Source of the DNA: Leeuwenhoekiella marinoflava DSM 3653 | GTDB lineage: Bacteria > Bacteroidota > Bacteroidia > Flavobacteriales > Flavobacteriaceae | Length of the DNA stretch: 64,000 nucleotides | Assembly: GCF_900129005.1 (NCBI RefSeq) | Contig: NZ_FQUN01000004.1 | Location: 1-64,000, forward strand | Reading direction: 5' to 3' | Shown: piece after piece, positions 25,731 to 35,032 of the stretch | Layout: each line of letters starts with the position of its first letter | Position numbering within the stretch: position 1 is the first letter of the stretch | Position numbers and translations under genes: made by a program | Notes under the pieces: generated by a model | Told to the model about the DNA's origin: nothing | What the model saw: the letters and a program-made list of their open reading frames with translations, nothing else | The model's database searches: none

Positions 25731-26003
25731 AAAAAATTACTGGTTTCTTGATCACGCGTATGTGTAATGGTTGAGAAGTGCTGGTGATTTCTGCTTTTCC
25801 TTTTGCTTTTGTGAATTTGTTTAAATCTGAAAGCTTTGCCATTATCCGATCTATTCGCACACTTGACATTCCCCATCGATACCCACCCGTTTCTAATGAG
25901 TTTTTAAATTCATTTATACGTTTTGAGGCACTAATATTCGTATTAATATTTTTTAAGAGAGCCGAAACAATTTTACTAGATGTTGAGTTTTGTGTATGGG
26001 GAG
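25731..26003 (-). pseudogene. Unidentified coding-like fragment, no start codon
   Basis: Leftward frame open from a stop near 26005 to a TAA at 25723-25725 region: ...NISASKRINEFKNSLETG, GYRWGMSSVRIDRIMAKLSD, LNKFTKAKGKAEITSTSQ, PLHIRVIKKP. Amino-acid composition and codon use look like real protein, better than the plus-strand frame over the same bases, but no start lies at the right place and only internal Met codons exist. I read it as the C-terminal remnant of an unknown gene. The rest of 25591-26234 shows no gene. Confidence 0.35.
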
Positions 26004-26234
26004 ACCCAATAGCCTAGTAATTTATAAGTTTCTTGTGCATATAAGGTACATAAACAGAAAAAAAGCGAAAAGATATATAGAGTTCTTATTTTTAATTTTA
26101 AGGGTTTTCCACTGTAAAATTAATCGTAGTTGTTTCTTCGTAATAGCATACCATGTAAAATGTATTATTAATTTTGGAAGTGTTTTTAGGCTTGAGGATT
26201 TGTTAAATTGCGAATTAGAAAATGATGTATCATA

Positions 26235-26266
26235 CAAAAAATGCGATCACCCGGAGGTGATCGCAT
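26235..26266 (-). terminator. Intrinsic terminator of the TonB receptor gene
   Basis: Perfect stem atgcgatcacc / ggtgatcgcat with a 4-base loop; on the minus strand it is followed by six T. Confidence 0.9.
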
Positions 26267-26296
26267 CTAAAGTCTAGAATAAAGAGCAAATAAATT

Positions 26297-28612
26297 CTAA
26301 AACTTATAGTTAAGGCTAACTCTAAAATTACGTCCCGGTTCGCTTTGCCAGTACAGATAGCTGCCATAGTCTGCACCGGAATACAAGTATTCGTTCAGCA
26401 GGTTGTTGATGTTAAGCGCCACTCTAAATTTGTTGTTTTCCCATGATAAGGCACCATCCATTCTAAAGTAATCCGGTAGGTCAGTTTCTCCATCAGAACC
26501 CCACGCCCAAGTGGAGCGATCTACCAGATACTGGTATCCTAGCGACACGCCAAAACCATGCAATTTAGATTCCTGAAATTTGTAGTTTAACCATCCGTTT
26601 GTGATGTGTTTAGAAAAACCAACCACCTTGTTTCCGTCTGCATCTTCTACATTGGTGTTAGCATAATTAAGCACTACACCCAGTCCGTTTAAAATCTCTC
26701 CTCTCAGGTCAAATTCAAAACCTTTTGAAGTCACATCGCTGTCTATTTGTATGGAATAATTAGGGTCTGGTCCCGGTACTAATATTTTATCTTTTTGAAT
26801 GTTGAAATACCCTGCGGTAGCATTCCATTTTCCATCGCCAAACTCATATTTAATTCCTCCTTCAATATCTTCTGCCGTAACGGGATCAAAAGCATTTCCA
26901 TTGGCATTTGCTCCCTGAGTAGGTAAAAATGATTGATCATACATGGCATAAGCACTTAAATTATCTAGTATAGAATAAGAAGCAGCCACGCGCGGGGTAA
27001 ATACTTTATCGGTTGAGGTAGAGCCATACGAGTTGGTTTTCATCTCTGTGTATCTTCCCGCCAGCGTTAGTCTAAGATCGTCATTAAAAAAGCCGAGCTC
27101 ATCCTGAACATAATAGGCTAAATACTGGCTGCTTATAAAACCTGCGGTACGCTGTGTTAAGGGTACAGAGCGGTCAAAGACTGGTGCGACAGCGAGCGGC
27201 TGCGGATTGTAAATATTGAATGGATTTTCTTCCGTATCAATATTGATCGCCTGTGACCAGTCTGCTATATATTCATTTTTACCGAAATCTAGTCCACCTA
27301 AAACTTTGTGACTTACTGCACCGGTATTAGCTTTACCGTTTACGAAAACCTGTCCCAATTTTTTTTCTTCTTTAGCATCCCAGATACTTATGGTACGTAT
27401 TAAATCACCGTTTTCCTGAACGCCAAAAGTACCGTCAAGCCATAAACTGGAACCGCTGTGCTGGTAATTGAGATAGGCCAGCTGGGCATTTACGGTCCAG
27501 TTAGGATCCAATTGATGTTCAAAATTTATCAGTCCGTAATGCTCTTTCATAATTGCCGGACCTAATTTGGGGTCAGATAAGGTAAAATCACGGTCAAGAC
27601 TGGCATATTCACTGGGAGCGAATACATAAGCCGAACCGATTAAACGGGTTTTGTTATACTGGTAAGTATATTGTGCGGTAACCGAAGTTTTGTCATCAAT
27701 TAAATATTTTACGGAAGGCGCAAAGGTGTAACGATTTTGCTCTTCAAAAGCACGGTGGGCTTCCTGAGTGGTTCCTGCGCCCACAAAGCGGTATTGTAGT
27801 TTGTTATCATCAGAAAGCTTGCCTTGCACATCAAGCGTAGCTCTCAGCGTGTTATAGCTACCCATTGTAAGACCTACGTTTCCGCCGGAAAGCCCCGTAG
27901 GTTTTTTAGTAACCACATTATACAAACCGCCCGGTTCTCCGCTTGATAGCATAAAAGCAGCAGGCCCTTTTACCACTTCTATTTTTTCAACTAAAGCCAT
28001 ATCTTCGGCGAGAGGCCCCCATGTAGAAAGTACATTTTGTCCGTTTCTAAAGGGAGGAATTCGAAAACCACGCATATTGATACGGGCAAAATTTCCCCAG
28101 TGCTCTATCATTTGTGCACCACTTACATTACGGGTCACATTTTCCATAATACTAATGACTTGCTGATCTTCTAGCAGGTCACTACTAATCACCTGTATGT
28201 TCTGCGGAATTTTATTGATTTCCTGTTGCAATCTTAAAGACTCAGAAGGATTGCGTTCTACATATTCTGTCTTACCATGACCGGAAATAAGCACATCATC
28301 CAGAGCACTTACAGTCTCCTGAAGTTCTACATTAAAAGTGAGATCTCCGTTTACGCTAATATTTGCTTTACGGAAGGTTTTATAGCCCATTTCAGAAATA
28401 ATAAGTGTATAGGTTCCCGGTTGTATGTTACTCAGTTTGTAAAAGCCGGTAGCATTTACCGAAGTTCCATAATTAGTATCCTCGAGATACACATTGGCAT
28501 TGCTAAGTGCGTTGCCATTGGCATCAAGCACGTTACCGGTGATGGTGTGAGACTGTTGTGCAAACACCGCTGTTTGCAGAAGAATCAGCAGCATGAGTAT
28601 TGATTTTTTCAT
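26297..28612 (-). CDS. TonB-dependent siderophore-type receptor
   Basis: Outer-membrane active importer, 771 residues. Order: signal peptide (to about 18, FAQQ), carboxypeptidase-regulatory-like domain (about 22-100, ITGNVLDANGNALSNANVYL), plug (about 125-240) with PQNIQVISSDLLEDQ, INMRGFRIPPF, VEVVKGPAAFMLSSGEPGG and a 22-strand barrel ending in ...RNFRVSLNYKF with the aromatic C-terminal residue. The plug motifs PQNIQVI and KGPAAxxxGxGEPGG are those of the FhuA/FpvA/TonB-siderophore type, so iron-siderophore uptake is the best guess. A single gene with its own terminator. A palindrome upstream (28665-28681) could be a Fur site. Confidence 0.94.
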   Translation of the reverse strand: MKKSILMLLILLQTAVFAQQSHTITGNVLDANGNALSNANVYLEDTNYGTSVNATGFYKLSNIQPGTYTLIISEMGYKTFRKANISVNGDLTFNVELQETVSALDDVLISGHGKTEYVERNPSESLRLQQEINKIPQNIQVISSDLLEDQQVISIMENVTRNVSGAQMIEHWGNFARINMRGFRIPPFRNGQNVLSTWGPLAEDMALVEKIEVVKGPAAFMLSSGEPGGLYNVVTKKPTGLSGGNVGLTMGSYNTLRATLDVQGKLSDDNKLQYRFVGAGTTQEAHRAFEEQNRYTFAPSVKYLIDDKTSVTAQYTYQYNKTRLIGSAYVFAPSEYASLDRDFTLSDPKLGPAIMKEHYGLINFEHQLDPNWTVNAQLAYLNYQHSGSSLWLDGTFGVQENGDLIRTISIWDAKEEKKLGQVFVNGKANTGAVSHKVLGGLDFGKNEYIADWSQAINIDTEENPFNIYNPQPLAVAPVFDRSVPLTQRTAGFISSQYLAYYVQDELGFFNDDLRLTLAGRYTEMKTNSYGSTSTDKVFTPRVAASYSILDNLSAYAMYDQSFLPTQGANANGNAFDPVTAEDIEGGIKYEFGDGKWNATAGYFNIQKDKILVPGPDPNYSIQIDSDVTSKGFEFDLRGEILNGLGVVLNYANTNVEDADGNKVVGFSKHITNGWLNYKFQESKLHGFGVSLGYQYLVDRSTWAWGSDGETDLPDYFRMDGALSWENNKFRVALNINNLLNEYLYSGADYGSYLYWQSEPGRNFRVSLNYKF

Positions 28613-28664
28613 TGTATATTAATTAGATTGGTTATAAATAACAACGCGAATGTACTAAACGTTT

Positions 28665-28681
28665 TTATTTAGAATAAATAA
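28665..28681. promoter_or_regulatory. Candidate Fur-like operator upstream of the siderophore receptor
   Basis: TTATTT-N5-AAATAA perfect 6+6 palindrome 53 bases upstream of the receptor start, in an A/T-rich tract. AT-rich inverted repeats of this kind are expected for Bacteroidota Fur sites, but AT-richness makes chance matches likely. Confidence 0.3.
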
Positions 28682-28821
28682 AAATAAAAATAATTTGCAT
28701 AAGTATTTTCAAGAGACACAACTGTAGGAGGTTAAAAATAATTTTGCCTGAATGTTACAGCTTTAGCAATACCGTATATCTTTAAAATCTGACTTAATTT
28801 TAACCTTTTTAGCTTCAAAAT

Positions 28822-29262
28822 ATGGCTTTAATCAATCCTTACATTCATTTTGATGTTTATGCAGAAGAGGTGTTTAGCTTTTACAAATCGGTTTTTGGTG
28901 GAGACTTTGCGGTGATGCGCTTTAAAGATGTGCCCAAAAATCCTGATTTTCTTATTTGTGCGGAACATGCAGACCGCATGATGCATATCACATTGCCTAT
29001 TGACAAAAATGATATCCTGATGGCACGCGATATTCATCCTTCGCTAGGGCCATTAAATACCCATGAAAACCGAAGTAAAATCTCAATCAGTACCGAAACC
29101 AAAGAAGAGACCGAAACCTTATTTAAAGGTCTTTCTGAAGGTGGTACGGTAGCAGTACCTTTTGACCAGAGCTTTTTGGGGTCGTATTTTGGGATGTTCT
29201 GTGATAAATACCGGATTGAGTGGATGGTAAATTACGATCCAAAATATCAGGGGAGTGTCTAA
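28822..29262 (+). CDS. VOC family protein (PhnB / 3-demethylubiquinone methyltransferase-like)
   Basis: 146 residues of the glyoxalase/bleomycin-resistance fold. INPYIHFDVYAEEVFSFYKSVFGG at the start is typical of the PhnB-like group (pattern NPYLxFxGxAEExxxFYxxVFGG), and the second half ends DQSFLGSYFGMFCDKYRIEWMVNY (the F-G-x-x-x-D-x-[FY]-G-x-x-W-M-V-x signature). Substrate unknown; these proteins are cytoplasmic and are usually single genes, as here. It is divergent from the TonB receptor across 209 bases. Confidence 0.88.
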   Translation: MALINPYIHFDVYAEEVFSFYKSVFGGDFAVMRFKDVPKNPDFLICAEHADRMMHITLPIDKNDILMARDIHPSLGPLNTHENRSKISISTETKEETETLFKGLSEGGTVAVPFDQSFLGSYFGMFCDKYRIEWMVNYDPKYQGSV

Positions 29263-29360
29263 GCTAGGTTTAAGCATAAAGTCTGCCTGCACCTTTATAA
29301 ACCCTCTAGCGTTTACTGGCTGTAAACACGCCTATTCCATAGGTTATGTATGCTTTTACT

Positions 29361-29426
29361 ACGGGTGAAGTACGGGTGAACCTCGGGTGAAGTACGAGTG
29401 AACCACGGGTGAACCACGGGTGAACT
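29361..29426. repeat. Six tandem copies of an 11 bp unit
   Basis: Consensus acgggtgaacc; units start at 29361, 29372, 29383, 29394, 29405 and 29416, with endings gt or cc/ct alternating in the first four. The remaining gap 29263-29828 shows no gene and no further repeat that I can see. Eleven bases is close to one helical turn, so each unit presents the same face. Confidence 0.95.
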
Positions 29427-29828
29427 AATGTCTAAGGAGCGTTGCAACTACTTTGAAGGTTAAAAGTAGTTTAGCGCATTTTGAAAGGTGTAGGGCTAAT
29501 ATACGCCAAATGGCGTCTTCTGTCAAGTAGGGAGCGATAAACTGCTTAATATTAGGTGTTTTGCCACAAGACATAATTCCCCATATGCATTGGGATATGC
29601 AGCGCAGTAACGAGAGAAATAGACTTTGTATTAAAAATGCTTTGACTTTAAGAACGGAGGAAAAGGTAGTCGCTGCGTTGCATTTTCCATCAGGATGTTC
29701 AGTATAAGAAGCGACTTTTTCTTAACTGCTGATTTTGAGCGACAGATAACCTAATTGCTTGGGGATTCTACCTCGCAATCCTTTAGGAGATCGGCTAGTT
29801 TTATAGCCTGTAATTTAAAATCAAGTCT

Positions 29829-31295
29829 ATGCGTTTTTTCGAAATTATCTTACTTCTAATTCTTAGCTTGTTATCCATTTTTTGGAAGCCACTCGCCAGG
29901 CGTATCCAATCTCAATGGATTCTGTATGCTTTGGGCGTGATCCTTATACTTCAGCTTTTATTGGAAGGCTACCGCTGGCAATTGCTTCCGGCCTATTTTC
30001 TAAGTCTTGTTTTAGCCTTACGTATTCAATTTACAGCTGCTGCGCCAACCTTTCGGTGGTCTGTTTTGTATGTTTTACGCGGAATAGGCCTTTTAGTCGT
30101 ACTTGTTGTAGTTTGGGCTTTGCCCGCTGTGCTTCCGGTTTTTGATTTGCCCGAGCCTGGTGGTGCTTATGAAGTAGGTACCGATACGGTGTATGTTATT
30201 ACAAAACGTGACGAAGCTATCACCGATGATCCTAAAGACACCCGACGCATGGTTTTAAAAATTTGGTATCCGGCAGATTCAATTGCGGCAGATATAAAAC
30301 GCGATACCTATCTAGATCCCGTAAGTCGAGCTGGTTTTGCAACCAAATACGGGCTGCCCGCTTCGACACTCAACTATCTGGATTATGTCAAAACCTATGC
30401 GTATCCTAAAGTTGCGGTTGCCCAAGGTTCGTTTCCGGTCTTGTTATTTTCACACGGGTATGGTTCTAAAGCAACCGGTTATTATGCCTTGCTCAGCGAA
30501 GTAGCCAGCCAGGGGTATATCGTGATCAATATGAATCATACCTATGAGAGTCTGGGTTCTGCTTTTCCAGATGGCGAAGCAGCCTATTTTAATTATGCCT
30601 ACCAGCAGCAAATTGCAGCAGATCAGATGCAAACCATAACGCCTATTCAAGAGGCTTTTGAAGGGAAGCTTGATTTTGAGCAGCGGCATCCTATTGTGCG
30701 CGATGCAGTACAGGAATATTTTGAAAACGATATTCAAAATCGCTGGGTTGTAGATATGCAAAGCATACTTGATTTGTTACCCGAGTGGAATACCGAAGGG
30801 TTTTTAAAAGGAAGTATGCGGCTTGATCAACTCGGCGTATTTGGACATTCGGTAGGTGGGGGCGCGGCAGGGAAACTCGCGCTTACTGATGACCGCATTA
30901 AAGCGGGAGCTAATCTAGACGGAATACAATGGGGCACTAAGATCGATACGGTGTTTCAAAAACCCTTTTTGTATCTATCTGCAGATTGGCCTGCAGAGCA
31001 CGAAGACCTCAACAGCCACATCTACAACAAAAAGAGCACCGATTATTATTATGAGCCCAAAATATTAACTACCGGTCATCCTAATTTTATGGACATCCCG
31101 TTTATGATTCCCGTTGCTTCCCTTACCGGAAGCGGAAGCATTGACCCTGAACTGGCAATGGAAATTACCACCAAACTGGTTGCCGGTTTTTTTGACAAAC
31201 ATTTGAAGAACGAAGAAAGCGTGAATATTGAAGCGTTGAAGACAAAATACGAATTGCTGGAGTTGGAGGTTTTTAAAGGGGATAGGGCTGAGTAG
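29829..31295 (+). CDS. Membrane-anchored alpha/beta hydrolase (PAF-acetylhydrolase / dienelactone hydrolase-like)
   Basis: 488 residues. Four hydrophobic helices fill residues 1-105 (FEIILLLILSLLSIFW, LYALGVILILQLLL, LVVLVVVWALPAVLPVF). The soluble part then shows PVLLFSHGYGSKATGYY (oxyanion loop), the nucleophile Ser341 in VFGHSVGGGAAG, ANLDG, and a histidine in LTTGHPNFMDIP, the order found in the PAF-AH/large dienelactone-hydrolase family. Such enzymes are serine esterases or lipases; the substrate here is not known. No operon partner. Confidence 0.85.
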   Translation: MRFFEIILLLILSLLSIFWKPLARRIQSQWILYALGVILILQLLLEGYRWQLLPAYFLSLVLALRIQFTAAAPTFRWSVLYVLRGIGLLVVLVVVWALPAVLPVFDLPEPGGAYEVGTDTVYVITKRDEAITDDPKDTRRMVLKIWYPADSIAADIKRDTYLDPVSRAGFATKYGLPASTLNYLDYVKTYAYPKVAVAQGSFPVLLFSHGYGSKATGYYALLSEVASQGYIVINMNHTYESLGSAFPDGEAAYFNYAYQQQIAADQMQTITPIQEAFEGKLDFEQRHPIVRDAVQEYFENDIQNRWVVDMQSILDLLPEWNTEGFLKGSMRLDQLGVFGHSVGGGAAGKLALTDDRIKAGANLDGIQWGTKIDTVFQKPFLYLSADWPAEHEDLNSHIYNKKSTDYYYEPKILTTGHPNFMDIPFMIPVASLTGSGSIDPELAMEITTKLVAGFFDKHLKNEESVNIEALKTKYELLELEVFKGDRAE

Positions 31296-31350
31296 AAGAA
31301 TGATTTTTGAAAGCTTGTCTGAATAATACTAATTTATATTTCTGTTCCCG

Positions 31351-31405
31351 TGCGATTGTATCGCGCTGAGATAATGCTAACTAAATGCCACGCGATACAA
31401 TCGCG
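31351..31405. repeat. REP-like long inverted repeat
   Basis: tgcgattgtatcgcg (31351-31365) and cgcgatacaatcgcg (31391-31405) form a 14-15 bp hairpin around a 25-base loop; flanking bases ccc.g and cgg extend it imperfectly. It lies between the convergent hydrolase and clpB genes. Similar GC-capped repeats occur in many Bacteroidota genomes, some linked to RAYT transposases; none is seen here. Confidence 0.7.
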
Positions 31406-31460
31406 CGGCAACACATGATATATATTGGGACAGCATAACGTTTTCTTTAATACACACATA

Positions 31461-31494
31461 AAAAAAAGCGACCACCTTTCGGGGATCGCTTTTT
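31461..31494 (-). terminator. Intrinsic terminator of clpB
   Basis: aaaagcga.c / g.tcgctttt stem with loop; followed by a T-run on the minus strand. A-run on the other side makes it usable in both directions. Confidence 0.85.
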
Positions 31495-31518
31495 GGTTAT
31501 TTATACAACCAGTGCTCT

Positions 31519-34122
31519 TCAGTCATTCTTGACCAGATCATTTTGATTGCGGAAAACGAGTTCATCATCAAAAGCATCGAGTAATATGATGCTGTCTGTG
31601 GTTACTTTACCGCTCAGAATTTCTTTAGAAAGCTGGTTCAGCACTTCTTTCTGAATGGTACGTTTTACCGGCCGTGCCCCAAACTCCGGCTGAAAGCCTT
31701 TGTCTGCCAGATATTTTATAGCCTCTGAGGTAGCATCTAAGGTAATACCTTGTTTGCCCAGCATTTTGGTGACGCCTTTCAGCTGTAAGCTTACCACTTT
31801 CTCGATGTCTTTTCGCGTAAGCGGGGTAAACATCACAATATCATCTATACGGTTTATAAATTCGGGTCTGATGCTTTGCTTTAAAAGTCCAAGCACTTCA
31901 ACTTTGGCACCTTCCATTGCAGTCTCAGGATCTTTGATACTCTCAAATTTCTCCTGAATAATATGACTTCCCATATTTGAGGTCATAATGATGATGGTGT
32001 TTTTAAAGTCGGCAAGACGGCCTTTGTTATCTGTAAGACGCCCTTCATCAAGTACTTGTAATAGAATGTTAAAGGTGTCAGGATGTGCTTTTTCAATCTC
32101 ATCAAGCAAGATCACGCTATACGGCTTGCGACGCACCGCTTCGGTTAATTGCCCACCTTCATCATAACCCACATATCCCGGAGGCGCACCTACCAGGCGA
32201 CTCACACTGTGACGCTCCTGATATTCACTCATATCTATACGCGTCAGGTTGTTCTCATCGTCAAAGAGGTATTCTGCCAGCGCTTTTGCCAATTCGGTTT
32301 TGCCCACACCGGTGGTCCCGAGGAATAAGAATGAACCAATAGGTCGCTTTTGATCTTGCAGCCCGGCACGGCTTCTGCGTACTGCATCACTCACCGCAAC
32401 AATCGCTTCCTGCTGTCCAACCACACGTTTGTGCAGTTGGTCTTCAAGAAGCAGTAGTTTTTCACGCTCGCTTTGTAGCATTTTGGTCACCGGGATTCCG
32501 GTCCATTTTGCAACTACTTCGGCGATATCTTCGCTGGTAACCTCTTCTTTAATCAAGGTATTCTCCCCTTGATTGGCTAATGCCTCCTGCAGTTTTTCGA
32601 GTTCTTCCTGAGCCTGTTTGATTTTTCCGTAGCGCAATTCTGCTACCAGACCGTAGTTGCCCTCGCGTTCTGCACGTTCCGCTTCCAGCTTATAGTTTTC
32701 AATATCCTGTTTTGCATTCTGAATATTGTCAACCACATCTTTTTCACTTTTCCACTTCGCATTGATTTCGTTACGCTCTTCTTTTAAGTTTGCCAAATCT
32801 GCGTGTAGCGACTTGAGTTTGCTCTCGTCTTTTTCGCGCTTGATGGCCTCGATCTCGATTTCCAGCTGCATAATCTTTCGATCTAAAACATCGAGTTCTT
32901 CAGGTTTAGAATTGATTTCCATACGCATTTTAGAAGCCGCCTCATCCATCAGGTCAATCGCCTTATCGGGTAAAAACCGGTTCGTGATGTAGCGCTGCGA
33001 AAGCTCTACCGCTGCAATGATTGCGTTATCTTTAATACGTACTTTATGGTGGGTCTCGTATTTCTCTTTAATACCACGCAAGATCGAAATTGCACTCTCA
33101 GTATCCGGTTCAAATACATTTACTTTCTGAAAACGACGTTCTAAGGCCTTATCTTGCTCAAAGTATTTTTGATACTCGTCTAGGGTCGTTGCACCTATTG
33201 CGCGCAGTTCACCACGGGCTAAAGCAGGTTTTAAGATGTTTGCAGCATCCATCGCACCCTGACCTCCACCGGCGCCCACAAGGGTGTGTATCTCGTCAAT
33301 AAACAAGACGATATCTCCGGCTGCTGTGGTTACTTCTTTGATCACTCCTTTCAAGCGCTCTTCAAATTCACCTTTGTATTTCGCTCCTGCTATTAACGCA
33401 CCCATATCGAGCGCCCAGATTTGTTTTTCCTGAAGGTTTTCTGGCACATCACCATCTACAATACGGTGGGCGAGACCTTCTGCAATAGCAGTTTTACCGG
33501 TACCGGGTTCTCCTACGAGAATGGGGTTGTTTTTAGTTCTACGTGAAAGGATTTGCAAGATTCTGCGTATCTCTTCATCGCGACCAATCACCGGATCCAG
33601 CTTTCCGTCACGGGCAAGCTGATTGAGGTTTTTGGCGTATTTGCTTAACGAATTATAGGTTTCTTCTGCGCTTTGTGAAGTCACACGGTCGCCTTTGCGC
33701 AATTCTTCAATCGCAGCTTTCAGGTGTTTTTCGGTAACGCCCTGATCCTTTAAAATCTGTCCGATTTTAGAGCTCGATTTAAAAATTGCTAGGATGAGGT
33801 GTTCTAGCGATACATACTCATCATTCATTTTCTTTGCAATGTTACCGGCTTCGGTTACCGTTTTACCAGCTTCGCGAGACAGCATAATATCGCCACCGCT
33901 TACTTTAGAAAAACTGCTAAGCGTACTTTCTAAAATCTGTTTCAACAGATTGATATTTACATCCAATTTCTGTAAAAGAAACGGAGTAACATTCTCATCA
34001 ACTTCAAGAATGGCTTTAAAAATATGCTCATTCTCAATCTGCTGATGACCATACCCCTGAGCAAGCGCCTGGGCTTGCTGTATGGCTTCTTGTGATTTGA
34101 TTGTAAAATTATTAAAGTTCAT
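31519..34122 (-). CDS. clpB: ClpB, ATP-dependent disaggregase
   Basis: Rescues aggregated proteins with DnaK after heat shock. The frame is open from 34185 but ATG 34122 ([18 protein letters not shown]) matches the standard start, giving 867 residues. N-terminal Clp repeat domain (1-145), first AAA+ with GEPGTGKT (about 200-215), long coiled-coil M domain (about 410-520: [17 protein letters not shown]), second AAA+ with [16 protein letters not shown] (about 600) and the arginine-finger region; ending [21 protein letters not shown]. It is a single gene. A double palindrome sits 85-132 bases upstream and could be a regulator site; no CIRCE or other known heat-shock operator was recognised. Confidence 0.98.
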   Translation of the reverse strand: MNFNNFTIKSQEAIQQAQALAQGYGHQQIENEHIFKAILEVDENVTPFLLQKLDVNINLLKQILESTLSSFSKVSGGDIMLSREAGKTVTEAGNIAKKMNDEYVSLEHLILAIFKSSSKIGQILKDQGVTEKHLKAAIEELRKGDRVTSQSAEETYNSLSKYAKNLNQLARDGKLDPVIGRDEEIRRILQILSRRTKNNPILVGEPGTGKTAIAEGLAHRIVDGDVPENLQEKQIWALDMGALIAGAKYKGEFEERLKGVIKEVTTAAGDIVLFIDEIHTLVGAGGGQGAMDAANILKPALARGELRAIGATTLDEYQKYFEQDKALERRFQKVNVFEPDTESAISILRGIKEKYETHHKVRIKDNAIIAAVELSQRYITNRFLPDKAIDLMDEAASKMRMEINSKPEELDVLDRKIMQLEIEIEAIKREKDESKLKSLHADLANLKEERNEINAKWKSEKDVVDNIQNAKQDIENYKLEAERAEREGNYGLVAELRYGKIKQAQEELEKLQEALANQGENTLIKEEVTSEDIAEVVAKWTGIPVTKMLQSEREKLLLLEDQLHKRVVGQQEAIVAVSDAVRRSRAGLQDQKRPIGSFLFLGTTGVGKTELAKALAEYLFDDENNLTRIDMSEYQERHSVSRLVGAPPGYVGYDEGGQLTEAVRRKPYSVILLDEIEKAHPDTFNILLQVLDEGRLTDNKGRLADFKNTIIIMTSNMGSHIIQEKFESIKDPETAMEGAKVEVLGLLKQSIRPEFINRIDDIVMFTPLTRKDIEKVVSLQLKGVTKMLGKQGITLDATSEAIKYLADKGFQPEFGARPVKRTIQKEVLNQLSKEILSGKVTTDSIILLDAFDDELVFRNQNDLVKND

Positions 34123-34206
34123 CGTGTCTATATGTTTGTGCCTCTTGAGAGGATTACTGTATTGATTTCGGGTATGCAATGGCAATTAATATACCGTTTC
34201 AATTAA

Positions 34207-34254
34207 CCGACGTTTCGTCAGTTTTTTTAACAATTTATACCGACTTTTTGTCGG
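34207..34254. promoter_or_regulatory. Paired palindromes between clpB and ytxJ
   Basis: ccgacgtttcgtcag (34207-34221) and ccgactttttgtcgg (34240-34254) share the form CCGAC-N5-GTC[GA]G and are 33 bases apart, i.e. three helical turns, so both would face the same side. They stand in the 326-base divergent gap between the clpB and ytxJ starts. Candidate operator for a regulator I cannot name. The first is followed by seven T, so a small terminator is the alternative reading. Confidence 0.4.
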
Positions 34255-34448
34255 TAGGCGTCTTTGGGTTTTATTAATAGAAAAGCCCGGTTTCTTTCTT
34301 TAAATTTGTCTGATAATCGGGATTAAGATACTTGGGGTTTTAAACCGAAGTTGCAGGCTTAACTTTTTTATTACTTGTGCCTGACCTTAAGTAAATTTAC
34401 CCACGCTTTGTGTTAATAGGCGTTAATGAAATTAAAAAGAATACTATT

Positions 34449-34841
34449 ATGGGATTTTTTGACAAGTTTAAAAGTCAGCGAGATATCGTAAAAGAAGAAC
34501 TAAAAGAGATGAACTGGATTCAGCTAGAGCGCGAGCAGCAGTTGGATGAGATTGTTGAAGTTTCTAATGCCGTGCCGGTTTTAATTTTTAAACACAGTAC
34601 TACCTGTGGAATTAGTAAAATGGCGTTACGCAGTTTTGAGCGTGCGTATGATTATGATAAGAAGGAAATAGCGCCTTATTTTTTAGATCTTAAAGCGCAT
34701 CGTGACATCAGTAGTGCGATTGCAGAAAAGTTTAACGTACAGCACGAGAGTCCGCAAATACTTCTTATTAAAAACGGAACTGCCGTTTATCATACTTCTC
34801 ACGGAGCTATTGATGCAGAAAGCCTGCGTTCTAAACTTTAA
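34449..34841 (+). CDS. ytxJ: YtxJ-type bacillithiol system redox protein
   Basis: 130 residues from ATG 34449 (MGFFDKFKSQRDIVK); the open frame from 34410 includes 13 unlikely residues. Thioredoxin-like monothiol/CxxS-like site HSTTCGISKMAL with Cys53 and the cis-proline segment HESPQILLIKNG, the pattern of the YtxJ family linked to bacillithiol-using bacteria. It probably removes bacillithiol from protein thiols in the cytoplasm. Its presence suggests this organism makes bacillithiol; biosynthesis genes are not in the window. A clean terminator follows. It is divergent from clpB, another stress gene. Confidence 0.9.
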   Translation: MGFFDKFKSQRDIVKEELKEMNWIQLEREQQLDEIVEVSNAVPVLIFKHSTTCGISKMALRSFERAYDYDKKEIAPYFLDLKAHRDISSAIAEKFNVQHESPQILLIKNGTAVYHTSHGAIDAESLRSKL

Positions 34842-34865
34842 GTAGAGCCTGCATAATATACATGC

Positions 34866-34896
34866 AAAAACCCGAAGCAAGCGCTTCGGGTTTTTT
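34866..34896 (+). terminator. Intrinsic terminator after ytxJ
   Basis: aaacccgaagc / gcttcgggttt stem, 4-base loop, followed by T-run. Confidence 0.92.
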
Positions 34897-35032
34897 ATAC
34901 CTATTAAATGGTTATTTCATTTGAAGATGGCTAAATCTAATAAACAATAACCGTAGTTTTTAACAGGTTGGTTGATAATACTGTCAAATATGATAAAAAA
35001 ATTGACAATATAATAATTTATTTAAAATTTTG

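Noticed and set aside
25778-26277. Plus-strand frames of 79 and 95 residues
   Set aside because: Composition is that of AT-rich non-coding DNA, and the minus strand of the left part reads far better as protein.
29361-29426. Possible CRISPR array
   Set aside because: Units are 11 bp and contiguous, with no spacers and no cas genes.
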